This document shows, piece by piece, positions 1 through 8,224 of a stretch of 64,000 bases of DNA. The notes beneath the pieces are model-generated. The model had not been told where the DNA came from and did not search any database. It worked only from the letters and a program-made list of their open reading frames with translations. This DNA comes from a virus: the IMG/VR virus record IMGVR_UViG_3300020391_000004, positions 62,001 through 126,000 of that record; one strand, 5' to 3'. Numbering within the stretch: the stretch's first letter is position 1; every line of letters begins with the position of its first letter. Both the position numbers and the translations under genes were made by a program.

Positions 1-541
1 CACCAGCAAATATATTCAGTTCACCTTTATTCATACCACCAAACAGTTTACGATCCATTGCGGGCCAACCTGTAGTAATTTGTCCATTATTATCTTTCAA
101 TGCCATAAGTCTGCCTTTAGGATCTAAGAAATAATCTGTTCCCATATCTTTTGTTAGACTAATTTGTACTGCATCTTTTATAAGTTTCTCAACCGGATCA
201 TATGTTCCTTTTTCTAATAAGTCTGCCGCCTTAAGTATTGCACGTTCTAGTTCTTGTCGCTTTGTAAATCCCTCAAACTCTGCTAGGAACCAATCATTAT
301 GACTTTCATGTATATCTGGTACAGGCTTTAGTTCTACACCTGTCACTGCCTTTACTTGTTCATACGTAGGCAATGCACCATGTTCGTCACTATGTGTCTT
401 TATAAACTCTGCAGTATCATACAAACTCCTATCAAAGTTATCAATGTTGTAAATGTTCTGCACACGAACATAATTCTGTGCATCATTCATCATCATTTCT
501 AAAAATAGTTTTTGTAAATCTTTTGTATATTCTTTAGCCAT
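1..541 (-). CDS. 41: Replicative DNA helicase gp41 (partial, N-terminal part)
   Basis: The reading frame starts at 541 and runs off the left edge, giving about 180 residues. The N-terminal part is helical. The last visible residues, GGMNKGELNIFAGG, lead into the P-loop of a DnaB/RecA-type helicase core. In T4 the family is gp41, the hexameric 5'-3' replicative helicase that works with the gp61 primase, and a gp61 gene lies just upstream here. The start codon overlaps the stop of the upstream radical-SAM gene (TAATG). The catalytic Walker A lysine lies beyond the window, so activity cannot be judged from what is visible. Confidence 0.8.
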   Translation of the reverse strand, partial: MAKEYTKDLQKLFLEMMMNDAQNYVRVQNIYNIDNFDRSLYDTAEFIKTHSDEHGALPTYEQVKAVTGVELKPVPDIHESHNDWFLAEFEGFTKRQELERAILKAADLLEKGTYDPVEKLIKDAVQISLTKDMGTDYFLDPKGRLMALKDNNGQITTGWPAMDRKLFGGMNKGELNIFAG

Positions 542-1422
542 TAACACTTCCCACAATTAAACACACAATAGTCTGGCTTACTATCTTGTATTGTAGCATA
601 AAAATTATGAAAACGCCTAATACAATCTGTAAGACTGTTGTCCTTTATTGTTAATTTATTCTTCCACCATTCACTTTTATACCAAAAAGAATAATTTTTA
701 GTATAACAACAAGGTGCATAAAATCCATCTGCACTAATGTAATGACTTTTGCCATCAGCACATTCTGGATCTATTTCAAAGTTTTTAATATTACTTGTCA
801 TATATTTTTGTTGTACTTCGTCTCTAGGACCTATATAATTTTCTTTTGGTCGTAGATAGTCGTCTATCTCATATCTGTCACTCGGATCTAATTTAAAATT
901 ATCAATACCTAACTTTTTACTTAAACTTTTCGCTTCTTCTATGTCATTCTCATTAAAGGAAAAAGGAATATATTTCCATGTTGTTTCAACTTTACTTTTC
1001 ACACAAATATCTATACCTGTTTTAATACTGTCCCAATCGCCATTTATTCTATACTTTGTAAAATTATCAGGTGTACCATCAATACTAAAGTCTATTTTAT
1101 CATTATCATCTAATATAGAAACAAGTTTTTCCCACCATATTTTATTTTTTCTACTTGCATTTGTAGTAATAGTCACTGATTTGCATAATCCTTTAGATAC
1201 CTCTACTAATGCTAAAAAGTTTTTATGATATATTGGATCTCCTAAGTTTCCACAGAAGTTTATATGATCGACTTTATCATCAATAAAATTTTTAAAATCG
1301 TTTATGTTTAAATCATTAATTGAAAAATTATTTTTTCCAAACTTATCTATAAAAGTTGTTCGTTCGCATCTTGGACATGCCAGTGTGCATCTACTAGTAG
1401 CCTCAACATGTAAGCCTACCAT
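541..1422 (-). CDS. Radical SAM protein with SPASM-like C-terminus
   Basis: The N-terminus has CTLACPRC, the CxxxCxxC motif that binds the radical-SAM 4Fe-4S cluster. The C-terminal third has further cysteines (around PECADGK, APCC, then CVFNCGKC at the very end), as in SPASM-type auxiliary cluster domains. Length (293 aa) suits a compact family member. Such enzymes modify peptides, cofactors or sugars; the substrate cannot be read from sequence. It overlaps the primase end by 7 nt and the helicase start by 1 nt, so it is embedded in the replication operon. This is not part of the T4 replication core and is probably an acquired accessory gene. Confidence 0.8.
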   Translation of the reverse strand: MVGLHVEATSRCTLACPRCERTTFIDKFGKNNFSINDLNINDFKNFIDDKVDHINFCGNLGDPIYHKNFLALVEVSKGLCKSVTITTNASRKNKIWWEKLVSILDDNDKIDFSIDGTPDNFTKYRINGDWDSIKTGIDICVKSKVETTWKYIPFSFNENDIEEAKSLSKKLGIDNFKLDPSDRYEIDDYLRPKENYIGPRDEVQQKYMTSNIKNFEIDPECADGKSHYISADGFYAPCCYTKNYSFWYKSEWWKNKLTIKDNSLTDCIRRFHNFYATIQDSKPDYCVFNCGKC

Positions 1423-2369
1423 CTTTTTCTCTGCAAATTTATTTTAAGACTCATAGTCTGTTTTGCATCTAAAATACTTTTAAGTGTGAACAGTTTACCA
1501 TATCTTACTACTGCATCATTTACATCTTTAACATCTGGCTCCCACTCAGGAAAACTTACACTCCAACCAAACTCTAATGCATCATCAATAAGTCTTTGTC
1601 CAGCCTTATCTTTATCTGGAACTAGTATCACTTCTCTACCTAGTGTATCTATAATCTGTGCTTGTGTCTCACTACAACGGTTGTTCATTATTCCTATGCC
1701 ACCTATACATATAGCATCTAATAATCCTTCAGTTACAATTATAAACCTACTGTTAGGCAACTGATTATCAATGCCATAAACGAAACCACTATCATGACTA
1801 GTAAAATATTTGGGTTTGGTGTCATTATCTACACTCCTTGCACTAAATCCTATTGTACGTCTACCCCACTTGAATGGAATAATTATTCTTTTATGCATGC
1901 CAGCTGCTTTACTATCACTGTACATAATTTTTTCTAATGGCAATGCCCTACTTTCTGCATATAGTCTTATATGTTCAGGCAATTCGTTTGTACTATTATC
2001 AGGCAACTTTCTACTTTTAAAATCTACTTCAAACTTTTCTTCTTCTACTTGTTCCTGTACTGTATCTTTTATTCTTAATGCTTCTATATTCAGCATCTGT
2101 CTAGTATTCTCATCAACACCTAACCAAGTTAATAACTTACGTAACTTGAAACTAATATGTCTGCCTGGTTGCCACCCTGTTTTAAAATTACAATTAAAAC
2201 AATGATAACTTACTGCTTCACCATTTGTAATTACTCCGCCTCTACTGCGTTTGTCCTGACTCTCACCATTATGATGACAACAGACGGCGTTAAAACTAAC
2301 CCATCCATTAGTAGTTCTCTTTTGTTTGCCAGGCAAACTATCTATTATTGTTTGTTGAATACTATTCAA
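1416..2369 (-). CDS. 61: DNA primase gp61
   Basis: A 317-residue primase. Residues about 25-65 form a zinc-binding segment (CCHHNGE, then YHCFNCNFKTGW). Residues about 205-270 form a TOPRIM core with VTEGLLDAI (catalytic Glu) and LVPDKDKAG (DxD-type acid pair). This matches T4 gp61, which makes RNA primers for lagging-strand synthesis while bound to the gp41 helicase. It overlaps the radical-SAM gene downstream and the NqrM-like gene upstream by a few bases, showing tight co-transcription. Confidence 0.88.
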   Translation of the reverse strand: MNSIQQTIIDSLPGKQKRTTNGWVSFNAVCCHHNGESQDKRSRGGVITNGEAVSYHCFNCNFKTGWQPGRHISFKLRKLLTWLGVDENTRQMLNIEALRIKDTVQEQVEEEKFEVDFKSRKLPDNSTNELPEHIRLYAESRALPLEKIMYSDSKAAGMHKRIIIPFKWGRRTIGFSARSVDNDTKPKYFTSHDSGFVYGIDNQLPNSRFIIVTEGLLDAICIGGIGIMNNRCSETQAQIIDTLGREVILVPDKDKAGQRLIDDALEFGWSVSFPEWEPDVKDVNDAVVRYGKLFTLKSILDAKQTMSLKINLQRKRW

Positions 2370-2653
2370 AAGTCAACATCTCTGCCGTTTATATTGTATG
2401 TTCCATGTGTAAATCCTGCATCCATCTTTTCAACTTCAGTCATGTCATCACTATCAATCCTACGATGTGGATCTTTCTTCATTTGTTCAAGCCTACTTGG
2501 CTTTTTTGCATTGTCTTTGCCACATACAGAGCAAACGCCTGTAACACCACCGCAACTGCCGCTTACACGTCGGCCTCTCAGGAGGCCTATAGCCATGATA
2601 GCCGTAATTGCCAGAAATAATACCAAGCATAATCCAAATACCCCCAAATCCAT
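2366..2653 (-). CDS. NqrM-like small membrane protein with cysteine motif
   Basis: A 95-residue protein with one N-terminal membrane segment (about residues 4-24) directly followed by GRRVSGSCGGVTGVCSVCG. Bacterial NqrM (DUF539), which helps deliver iron to the sodium-pumping NADH:quinone reductase, has the same layout: one membrane helix, then SGSCGG, then closely spaced cysteines. The visible similarity is this architecture and motif; the rest is charged and not recognisable. The C-terminus overlaps the primase start. It could be an auxiliary gene acting on host Na+-NQR or a general membrane iron-binding protein. Confidence 0.6.
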   Translation of the reverse strand: MDLGVFGLCLVLFLAITAIMAIGLLRGRRVSGSCGGVTGVCSVCGKDNAKKPSRLEQMKKDPHRRIDSDDMTEVEKMDAGFTHGTYNINGRDVDF

Positions 2654-2905
2654 TTATTTCATTCTTTGTATATCTTTGTAAGTACATTCATCTTCAATAG
2701 TAATATCGCTATCTGTTTCTATCCACAGTTTAGCACCACAACTTAATGGCTTTTCAGGTCTGTAAACCATCTTGCTAGGTCCATGTATTTCTACTGCACT
2801 ACCATATCTAGCTTTGCTACCTTCTTGTACTCTACATACAGGCAAATCACGGTCGTGTTTTTCATTTTGTTGTATTATATTTCTATTAATATGAATGTAC
2901 TTCAA
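2654..2905 (-). CDS. Conserved-looking hypothetical protein, 83 aa
   Basis: A small hydrophilic protein rich in charged residues, with two cysteines and no recognised domain. The best start is a TTG codon at 2905, preceded by AAAGGAT as ribosome binding site. It lies between the PIG-L gene and the NqrM-like gene in one minus-strand operon. A second ORF across its end in another frame (2493-2687) is judged a shadow. No function can be assigned. Confidence 0.6.
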   Translation of the reverse strand: MKYIHINRNIIQQNEKHDRDLPVCRVQEGSKARYGSAVEIHGPSKMVYRPEKPLSCGAKLWIETDSDITIEDECTYKDIQRMK

Positions 2906-2909
2906 CTTT

Positions 2910-3683
2910 TTATCCTTTGAACATATTGTCCATATTGTGGCTTAGATACTGAAATTTTTCTGCGAACCTATTGTCTGTACCACCACCTCTTACTGCTGCA
3001 ATATGCTGCATAGTATTTACTACTTCCAAGTATTTTATTTTTTTATCACGCTTTGTGTTATCCAAAAAACTTTTACACCATTCATTTTTTGAATTTTGAA
3101 AAATATCAATACCAAGATAAGAATTAGGTGAAAATGTTTTTTTGTCATAACACCAGTTACTATTTGTGTATCTAGGAGATTCATAAAGGACTATACTATT
3201 TTTATAAGATCTTAATGCTGATAAACATGCCTGATTTACAAGTTTATGATCTCCATGATAATCGCTACTAGGCACTAGCACCATATCATAGTGTTTATTA
3301 GGTTCATTTTTAGGTGCATGAACTTCTTCAACTATCCTTTTTATTATGTCTTGTATTTGAGTATCGCCTCTGCTTGAAAGTCTTCTTATATAAGTTGGAC
3401 TATAGTCTTTACTAATATTTTCATTAAGCCAATTTGTATTGTAGAATTTTCCATCTGGGCATTGTAAAAACTTGTAATTGTATCCGTATTTTTTTGAATT
3501 AGCGTCAATTACCTCATGATTTTCTTTAACACAATAAAGTATATCTACACGCCATTGATTAGCCAATAACTTTAATATTAAGCCGCCGGCTCCTTCATTA
3601 ATATCATCGCAGTGAGGACTTATTGCCAGTATCCTACCACGTTTGTTATGTTTCCTACCACAACAATTTTCTGTTTCAATCAT
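2910..3683 (-). CDS. PIG-L/LmbE family deacetylase
   Basis: The N-terminus has SPHCDDINEGAGG, a version of the PHxDD zinc-binding signature of PIG-L/LmbE N-acetylglucosaminyl deacetylases. A second metal motif, SDYHGDH, appears near residue 150. These enzymes remove N-acetyl groups from amino sugars or glycoconjugates. The ORF can be extended to a GTG at 3725, but ATG at 3683 has AAGGGG upstream at normal spacing and is preferred. A perfect sigma70-like promoter lies just upstream inside the end of the neighbouring gene. With the SGNH neighbours it suggests glycan tailoring; the substrate is unknown. Confidence 0.85.
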   Translation of the reverse strand: MIETENCCGRKHNKRGRILAISPHCDDINEGAGGLILKLLANQWRVDILYCVKENHEVIDANSKKYGYNYKFLQCPDGKFYNTNWLNENISKDYSPTYIRRLSSRGDTQIQDIIKRIVEEVHAPKNEPNKHYDMVLVPSSDYHGDHKLVNQACLSALRSYKNSIVLYESPRYTNSNWCYDKKTFSPNSYLGIDIFQNSKNEWCKSFLDNTKRDKKIKYLEVVNTMQHIAAVRGGGTDNRFAEKFQYLSHNMDNMFKG

Positions 3684-3741
3684 TTTGTTAATCCCCTTTT
3701 CATAAAACAGTTGCATTTCTACCACAGAAATGTTTTTATAA

Positions 3742-4401
3742 TTAATCTATTATATGACTTTTTGCAAATTCTGTCAACCTAATTGTAAAGTATTCATGTC
3801 CTTGTTCATTTGGATGTCCACCAGATTTCATAAAATTTTTACGATTATCCTCTCTGACTGCTTGTTCTAACATATCTCGCATTGTACTACCATCTATAAA
3901 ATAATTAGGATAATTTGTAGTTTCATGATTTCCTAGTGAATTAAATTGCAGGATAGGAATATTTTTTGCTTTACATATACTATTAACTATTAATTTTGCA
4001 TTATCAGTATACATATCAAAACTTTCAGTTGTTGAATTTACAGTCCATTCTTTTGCACTTTTTGTCCACCCAGTTTGTGAGTTAACAAATCCATTATGAA
4101 TCCATGAAGATCCATACCAACTCATTCTTGTTTTTGCAGTCCAACCAATACAAATTATTATCTTTTCAGATTCATTATAATTTTTTAAAAAATATTGGGA
4201 AACTTGTTGTGCAATTGCAAAATTACTATTAGCAGGTTCACCACGATTATCGAATCCACAACCCAAACTATCTGCGAGGCGACCTAACCAAACATGCTTT
4301 TCTCTGTAAGGATCATTTAGTTTATTGTGTTCATTGCCAATTTCAGGATCTACAAGTTCACTTCCATAGGTAAAACTACACCCAAAACCTACTACACGCA
4401 T
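3742..4401 (-). CDS. SGNH-hydrolase-like protein (copy 1)
   Basis: The N-terminus reads VVGFGCSFTYGSEL, matching the GDSxTxG block I of SGNH/GDSL hydrolases with the nucleophile in the CSF position. Later blocks are GEPANSNF (oxyanion Asn), and near the C-terminus GGHPNEQGHEYF, matching the DxxH block V region. These enzymes are esterases or O-acyl transferases and deacetylases, often acting on polysaccharides. It is translationally coupled (TAATG) to the upstream structural gene. It closely resembles the copy at 16891-17379 in the opening motif (SFTYGSEL). Confidence 0.75.
   Translation of the reverse strand: MRVVGFGCSFTYGSELVDPEIGNEHNKLNDPYREKHVWLGRLADSLGCGFDNRGEPANSNFAIAQQVSQYFLKNYNESEKIIICIGWTAKTRMSWYGSSWIHNGFVNSQTGWTKSAKEWTVNSTTESFDMYTDNAKLIVNSICKAKNIPILQFNSLGNHETTNYPNYFIDGSTMRDMLEQAVREDNRKNFMKSGGHPNEQGHEYFTIRLTEFAKSHIID
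3749..3777 (-). promoter_or_regulatory. Sigma70-like promoter for the PIG-L gene
   Basis: On the minus strand there is TTGACA (3777-3772), a 17-bp spacer and TATAAT (3754-3749): both hexamers match consensus. It overlaps the last codons of the SGNH gene and would start transcription about 60 nt before the PIG-L start. Confidence 0.75.
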
Positions 4402-5156
4402 TATGGTCTATATAATACTTGACTCAATGTTCCTGAAGTAGTAGTACGAACAAAACGGACTGCACTATACACACCAGTAAAATTTATAAAAGCATTTTCT
4501 GTCTGCGATGTGTAATTTGTTGTAGATATAGTTGTAAAATCAGCGTTTTGAATACTATTGCTTGGATTAATCGAACCTTGTATTGCCAGGCTACCTGTAA
4601 ATGCACTACTGAAAAATACTTGTGCAGTATGCTGAGCAGTATTACGATTTATGTAAGGTGTAATTGCTATTGAACTGCCAGTATCTCCACCAGCAAATGA
4701 CTCTGTTGTACTTTCGATAAAAGCCGGATAGATTCCTTCTACTACTTCTAATGTACCATTTGCACCAAAATTATCATCAGCATATGCAGGACTTATTCTG
4801 CCTTCTGGTCCTGTAACTTTTAGACTATAATTGTAAAATTTGGCATCTAAATTAAGTAAGTCACCTTGTGTAATACTTGCTTCGAACAAGCCTTTACGAG
4901 GATCTAATGGAGTCAAAGCTCGCTCTGTATATGCCACACTATTTTCTTTGTCCATTAGGATAATTGTTGCAGTATGGTTGGTCATTACTATACGTTTTTG
5001 ATCTCTATTTTTAAACTCTATGCGTATAAAATTGTCTATACCTCTATAGACTTTAATATTAGGTGTGTAAAACATGCTCATCTGATTATTAACTCCAGTA
5101 TCAGTTACAACCGCAGTGTGTTTTTGTGCATATAAATATCCAGTAGTAACAGTCAT
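4401..5156 (-). CDS. Putative virion structural protein
   Basis: 251 residues with no cysteines and a Thr/Ser/Asn-rich beta-type composition typical of phage tail or baseplate proteins. The first about 110 residues (FIRIEFKNRDQKRI, then ILMDKENSVAYT) resemble the N-terminal baseplate-attachment type domain of phage fibre and baseplate-upper proteins. The C-terminal half looks like a beta sandwich. It is driven by a late promoter placed 4 nt before the start codon. Function is inferred from composition and late expression only. Confidence 0.5.
   Translation of the reverse strand: MTVTTGYLYAQKHTAVVTDTGVNNQMSMFYTPNIKVYRGIDNFIRIEFKNRDQKRIVMTNHTATIILMDKENSVAYTERALTPLDPRKGLFEASITQGDLLNLDAKFYNYSLKVTGPEGRISPAYADDNFGANGTLEVVEGIYPAFIESTTESFAGGDTGSSIAITPYINRNTAQHTAQVFFSSAFTGSLAIQGSINPSNSIQNADFTTISTTNYTSQTENAFINFTGVYSAVRFVRTTTSGTLSQVLYRP
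5131..5138 (+). promoter_or_regulatory. Late promoter element for plus-strand pair
   Basis: TATAAATA on the plus strand, 39 nt before the ATG at 5178, with AAAGG as ribosome binding site in the leader. It lies inside the divergent structural gene, so the two late transcripts would overlap. Confidence 0.5.
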
Positions 5157-5160
5157 ACTG

Positions 5161-5168
5161 TATTTATA
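5161..5168 (-). promoter_or_regulatory. Late promoter element, near-leaderless
   Basis: TATAAATA on the minus strand, ending 4 nt before the ATG at 5156, with no room for a ribosome binding site. With T4 late spacing, transcription would begin at about the start codon. Confidence 0.65.
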
Positions 5169-5177
5169 AAGGTTCGT

Positions 5178-5549
5178 ATGCCACCATTAGCAGAAGAAAT
5201 ATTTGAAAAATATCCGTTTTTAAGTCTAGTGACCTACGGTGGGCAAGAATATGTAGGAATCATACAAAATCAGGATGACGCTTTTTTAAGTATGTATGAT
5301 TATAGTAGACTAGATACTATATTGAAACCAAAATTTTTAGAACTAGGTGAAAGTTGGTGGTGGGAATCGAATAGGACAATTCCTATAAATTTGTTTTTAA
5401 AGAAAGATTTTAACGAATTTAGTAAATACTTAATAACATTTAACATAAAAGATACCGAAGTTGTAAAGGGTCCTAGTGTCAGTATTGCTGACCTAGCGAA
5501 AAAAAGAAGTAAGCGTCGAAATATTCAACTGGTAAAAAAAGTAAAGTAG
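5178..5549 (+). CDS. Hypothetical protein, 123 aa
   Basis: A plus-strand gene opening with MPPLAEEIFEKYPFLS and ending in a very basic tail (KKRSKRRN). The middle is acidic and aromatic (ESWWWESN). No domain is recognised. It has a good ribosome binding site (AAAGG) and a late promoter upstream, so it may be virion-related or a late host-takeover protein. It forms a two-gene plus-strand operon with the DUF3307-like gene 3 nt downstream. Confidence 0.65.
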   Translation: MPPLAEEIFEKYPFLSLVTYGGQEYVGIIQNQDDAFLSMYDYSRLDTILKPKFLELGESWWWESNRTIPINLFLKKDFNEFSKYLITFNIKDTEVVKGPSVSIADLAKKRSKRRNIQLVKKVK

Positions 5550-5552
5550 ATT

Positions 5553-5921
5553 ATGGACTTCTTTTTATTGCTTCTAATAAAGCATGCCTTAGTGGATCTT
5601 GGTATTCAATCACAACTTAAAGGTATTAATAAAAGTAATTATTTTGGTAATGGACATGTACATTACATTCATCATGGTATAGGCACTATTGTCGTAGCTG
5701 GATTGTTTTTACCTGCAGTACCTGCCATATTTTGTGCGATTGTAGATTATTTGATACATTGGCATATAGACTTTACTAAACATAAAGTAAATAAAATTTT
5801 AAAGATTGAAAGTAGAACTAGAGCTTGGTGGTGGACTAATGTTATGGATCAAATATTACACTTCACTACATATTATTATATTGTAATATACTTTAGTGCA
5901 ATGTCTTTTTGGTTGTCGTAG
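5553..5921 (+). CDS. DUF3307-like membrane protein
   Basis: 122 residues with three to four membrane segments and conserved polar residues inside or beside them: KHALVDLGIQ, HYIHHG, DYLIHWHIDFTKH, and MDQILHF. The His/Asp pattern within helices fits the DUF3307 family, which occurs in bacteria and in T4-like marine phages. The biochemical role is unknown; a metal-binding membrane enzyme is possible. Its 3' end overlaps the convergent minus-strand gene by 29 nt. Confidence 0.7.
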   Translation: MDFFLLLLIKHALVDLGIQSQLKGINKSNYFGNGHVHYIHHGIGTIVVAGLFLPAVPAIFCAIVDYLIHWHIDFTKHKVNKILKIESRTRAWWWTNVMDQILHFTTYYYIVIYFSAMSFWLS

Positions 5922-6141
5922 TAATTTCAAAGCCAGGATATTCTTCATCTAAGGTATCAATTACATGACCTAACATATTTTGAATTTCTTCATCTGTCAT
6001 CATTTTTTTATATAAAACTATTGAATGTTTTAATAACATTGTTGCCATATACAAAGGATCATCAGAATCTTTTATTTGCGAATCAATATGTTTCACTAGA
6101 CCTTCTTGTATCTGTGACATCCTTTTAAGATTACTTTTCAT
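5893..6141 (-). CDS. Hypothetical protein, 82 aa
   Basis: A small helical, charged protein with an acidic C-terminal half and a TTTT-K tail. No domain is recognised. Its start overlaps the end of the DnaE-like gene by 11 nt, which argues for a real, co-translated gene. The 3' end runs into the convergent DUF3307-like gene. Confidence 0.6.
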   Translation of the reverse strand: MKSNLKRMSQIQEGLVKHIDSQIKDSDDPLYMATMLLKHSIVLYKKMMTDEEIQNMLGHVIDTLDEEYPGFEITTTTKKTLH

Positions 6142-6703
6142 TTTGTTTCCTTAGTATGTTCATATGCACTACAACCAATTGTGCATAAGCTACTGCGTGT
6201 GCTTTCTTAAAACTATAACTATCTAATCCTGCTTTATCCCAAATAGTTTCTGCAACTTCACGCCATGTTTTTCCTATTAAGTGTCTTTTTGCAGGACGTA
6301 TGACTGCTAAAAACATCGCCATCCTTGGTATACTTGTTATATCTTCTGGCATTCTTGCCATAGTTTCAAAGTGTTTACCAACATGAATTAGTTGTTCAAA
6401 AAAATCTCTATCATGTAGCGTTGTCCAATCGGGCTCAGCCATCATTTCTATCAGATGTATTTCATTTTTTATGTGTTGATACACACCTACATTAAGTAAG
6501 TCTAGTTTAAAATATCCTAGTTGTTCTGCAGTCTTATGATCAATTGTTGCAAGTCCATCGTGTGCTATAGGAACTTTATTGAAGTAAACACCAGTATTAT
6601 GTTTGTTCCCATTTTCTAGTCTAGCACCTACACCTTTAATATGTCTTAGTAAATGTGTTCTATCAGCAAAGTCTATATCTACGTCCGGCATACTAAATGT
6701 CAT
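6131..6703 (-). CDS. Miniature DnaE-like protein (DNA polymerase III alpha motifs)
   Basis: 190 residues carrying, in the right order, condensed versions of C-family polymerase (DnaE) motifs. MPDVDIDFADR matches PDxDxDF, which holds two catalytic Asp residues. KHNTGVYFNKVPIA resembles the HAxGVVI region. GYFKLDLLNV matches KxDxLGL, the third catalytic Asp. SIPRMAMFLAVIRPA resembles the ALxRPGP region, and YSFKKAHAVAYA matches GYxFNKSHxxAYA. Genuine DnaE proteins exceed 1000 residues, so most palm, thumb and finger insertions and the PHP domain are missing. Function unknown: a minimal polymerase or primase-like enzyme, or a repurposed nucleic-acid-binding remnant. Confidence 0.7.
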   Translation of the reverse strand: MTFSMPDVDIDFADRTHLLRHIKGVGARLENGNKHNTGVYFNKVPIAHDGLATIDHKTAEQLGYFKLDLLNVGVYQHIKNEIHLIEMMAEPDWTTLHDRDFFEQLIHVGKHFETMARMPEDITSIPRMAMFLAVIRPAKRHLIGKTWREVAETIWDKAGLDSYSFKKAHAVAYAQLVVVHMNILRKQNEK

Positions 6704-7538
6704 AGCGTTTTCCCGCCCATGCTTGTGTAGGTTTGTAGTCTGCTATGTTTGTTGGGTAATACTGCCAATTTTCTATCTCATATCCTAAATATTTTTCAAT
6801 TAAATTGTCTAAGTATCCTTGCTGATACACACAAAAATTACTAATGTTAAGAGGTATATTATTAATATAACATATAAATGCATACTGTACAAGTTCTTTT
6901 GATTGCAATATTTTCTTTTTATTTTTTATAAAGTCTTCCCACTTTTTGTCTAAGCCAACACTGTATTCATATCCTAGATTCTTTAAACACAATTTACATT
7001 CTAGTAAGAATTTTTCTTTATTGTAAAACCATCCAAATTTAAAAATTCTTTGTATATCTTTATTTTTTGCATGTTCATTATGTTTCATTAAAAGACCGTT
7101 ATTTGGTCTGTGCATAAGTTTAAAAAATTCACGCATACCAGTCAGACCATCATTTTGAAAAACTTCTGCTTGTTTAAATATATTGCCAAGTGGTTTACTA
7201 TCACTACTTTCCCCTTTGAAGCTAATTTTATCTTTGAAGTCCCATAAATTTTTAAAACTATTAATTTTTAACAAATCTAAACCAAACTCGCCACCAGCAT
7301 AAAATAAGTGCCACATCAAAATATGTAGATCGTCTACATTAGCTTCAATATTACACCATATATCATTTTCTTCGCAACTATGAACATGATCTACAATTTT
7401 GTTGAAATTTCCATTAGCATGAGCACCTTTTTTATCCGCATAAAAATTAAAGTCTTGTTGTACTCCAGATGCTACACTAAGACTTCTAGACAAAAAATTT
7501 CCATGTGACCCAGCTGGAAATAACAACTTAGGTAACAT
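6693..7538 (-). CDS. Sulfotransferase-like P-loop protein (copy 1)
   Basis: Starting at the ATG at 7538, the protein opens with a strand and loop, KLLFPAGSHGNFLSRSL, like the 5'-phosphosulfate-binding loop of sulfotransferase-fold proteins. Position 7538 is preferred because the longer ORF start lies inside the endonuclease III gene. The remaining 260 residues are helical, Lys/Asn-rich and aromatic, with no other clear motif. The gene at 9840-10478 has the same opening pattern. It may modify glycans; a nucleotide-binding protein of unknown role is also possible. Confidence 0.5.
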   Translation of the reverse strand: MLPKLLFPAGSHGNFLSRSLSVASGVQQDFNFYADKKGAHANGNFNKIVDHVHSCEENDIWCNIEANVDDLHILMWHLFYAGGEFGLDLLKINSFKNLWDFKDKISFKGESSDSKPLGNIFKQAEVFQNDGLTGMREFFKLMHRPNNGLLMKHNEHAKNKDIQRIFKFGWFYNKEKFLLECKLCLKNLGYEYSVGLDKKWEDFIKNKKKILQSKELVQYAFICYINNIPLNISNFCVYQQGYLDNLIEKYLGYEIENWQYYPTNIADYKPTQAWAGKRYDI

Positions 7539-8217
7539 TACTAATTGCCTCCCGTAATTTATTCTTAGGCACATTAATATGGCGTTTATCGCAAACTTTT
7601 TCTATAACACACGTGTCACATTTAGGATTTCTACTTTTACAAATCCTTTTTGCATGTGTAATTAGTTGCATATGAGCCGCATACTTATATCTATCAGGAG
7701 TAGAATTATTTACAAGCACTGCACTTTTGCCTTCGTCTAAAGTGTCAGTCCAACCTAGTCTCCATAATAATCTGAACACATGAGTATCAACTGCAATGTG
7801 AGGCTGATTAAAAACAAAACGCATTACAATATCACTACTTTTTCTGCCTACGCCAGGAAGTTTCATTAGTTCTTTTTGTGTTTGAGGCACAACGCCATTG
7901 TATTGTTCAATTAATATTTTACTAGTCGCTAATATATTTTTTGACTTTGCGTTATATAAACCTGCAGGCTTTATTGCTTCTATAATATCTTCCTGTGTCA
8001 ATTTAATCATATCCCAAGCATTATCTGCTAAAGAAAATAGTTGTCTACACGCTACTGCAGTTCTTGCATCTTGACTTTGTGCTGATAACATTACACCAAT
8101 AAGACTAGTGTATGCATGTTTATGTATTTTAGCATCTGGTTTTTTATTCCTATACTTAGGCCAATAACTACTTAATTGTTCATATATGAAATCAATTTGT
8201 TCTTTATTTTTCATCAT
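7528..8217 (-). CDS. nth: Endonuclease III-like DNA glycosylase/AP lyase
   Basis: 229 residues with the full Nth signature: helix-hairpin-helix LPGVGRKSSDIV carrying the catalytic Lys, the VDTHVFRL segment carrying the catalytic Asp, and a C-terminal 4Fe-4S ligand set spaced C-x6-C-x2-C-x5-C (from CKSRNPKC onward). Length and domain order match bacterial endonuclease III, which removes oxidised pyrimidines and cleaves abasic sites. It overlaps the sulfotransferase-like gene by 11 nt. In a phage it may support DNA repair during infection or processing of host DNA. Confidence 0.92.
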   Translation of the reverse strand: MMKNKEQIDFIYEQLSSYWPKYRNKKPDAKIHKHAYTSLIGVMLSAQSQDARTAVACRQLFSLADNAWDMIKLTQEDIIEAIKPAGLYNAKSKNILATSKILIEQYNGVVPQTQKELMKLPGVGRKSSDIVMRFVFNQPHIAVDTHVFRLLWRLGWTDTLDEGKSAVLVNNSTPDRYKYAAHMQLITHAKRICKSRNPKCDTCVIEKVCDKRHINVPKNKLREAISNVT

Positions 8218-8224
8218 AGTCCCG

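Noticed and set aside
2157-2681. 174-aa plus-strand ORF across the primase and NqrM-like genes
   Set aside because: It lies opposite two well-supported minus-strand genes, has no ribosome binding site and a Ser/Pro/Thr-rich translation typical of antisense shadows.
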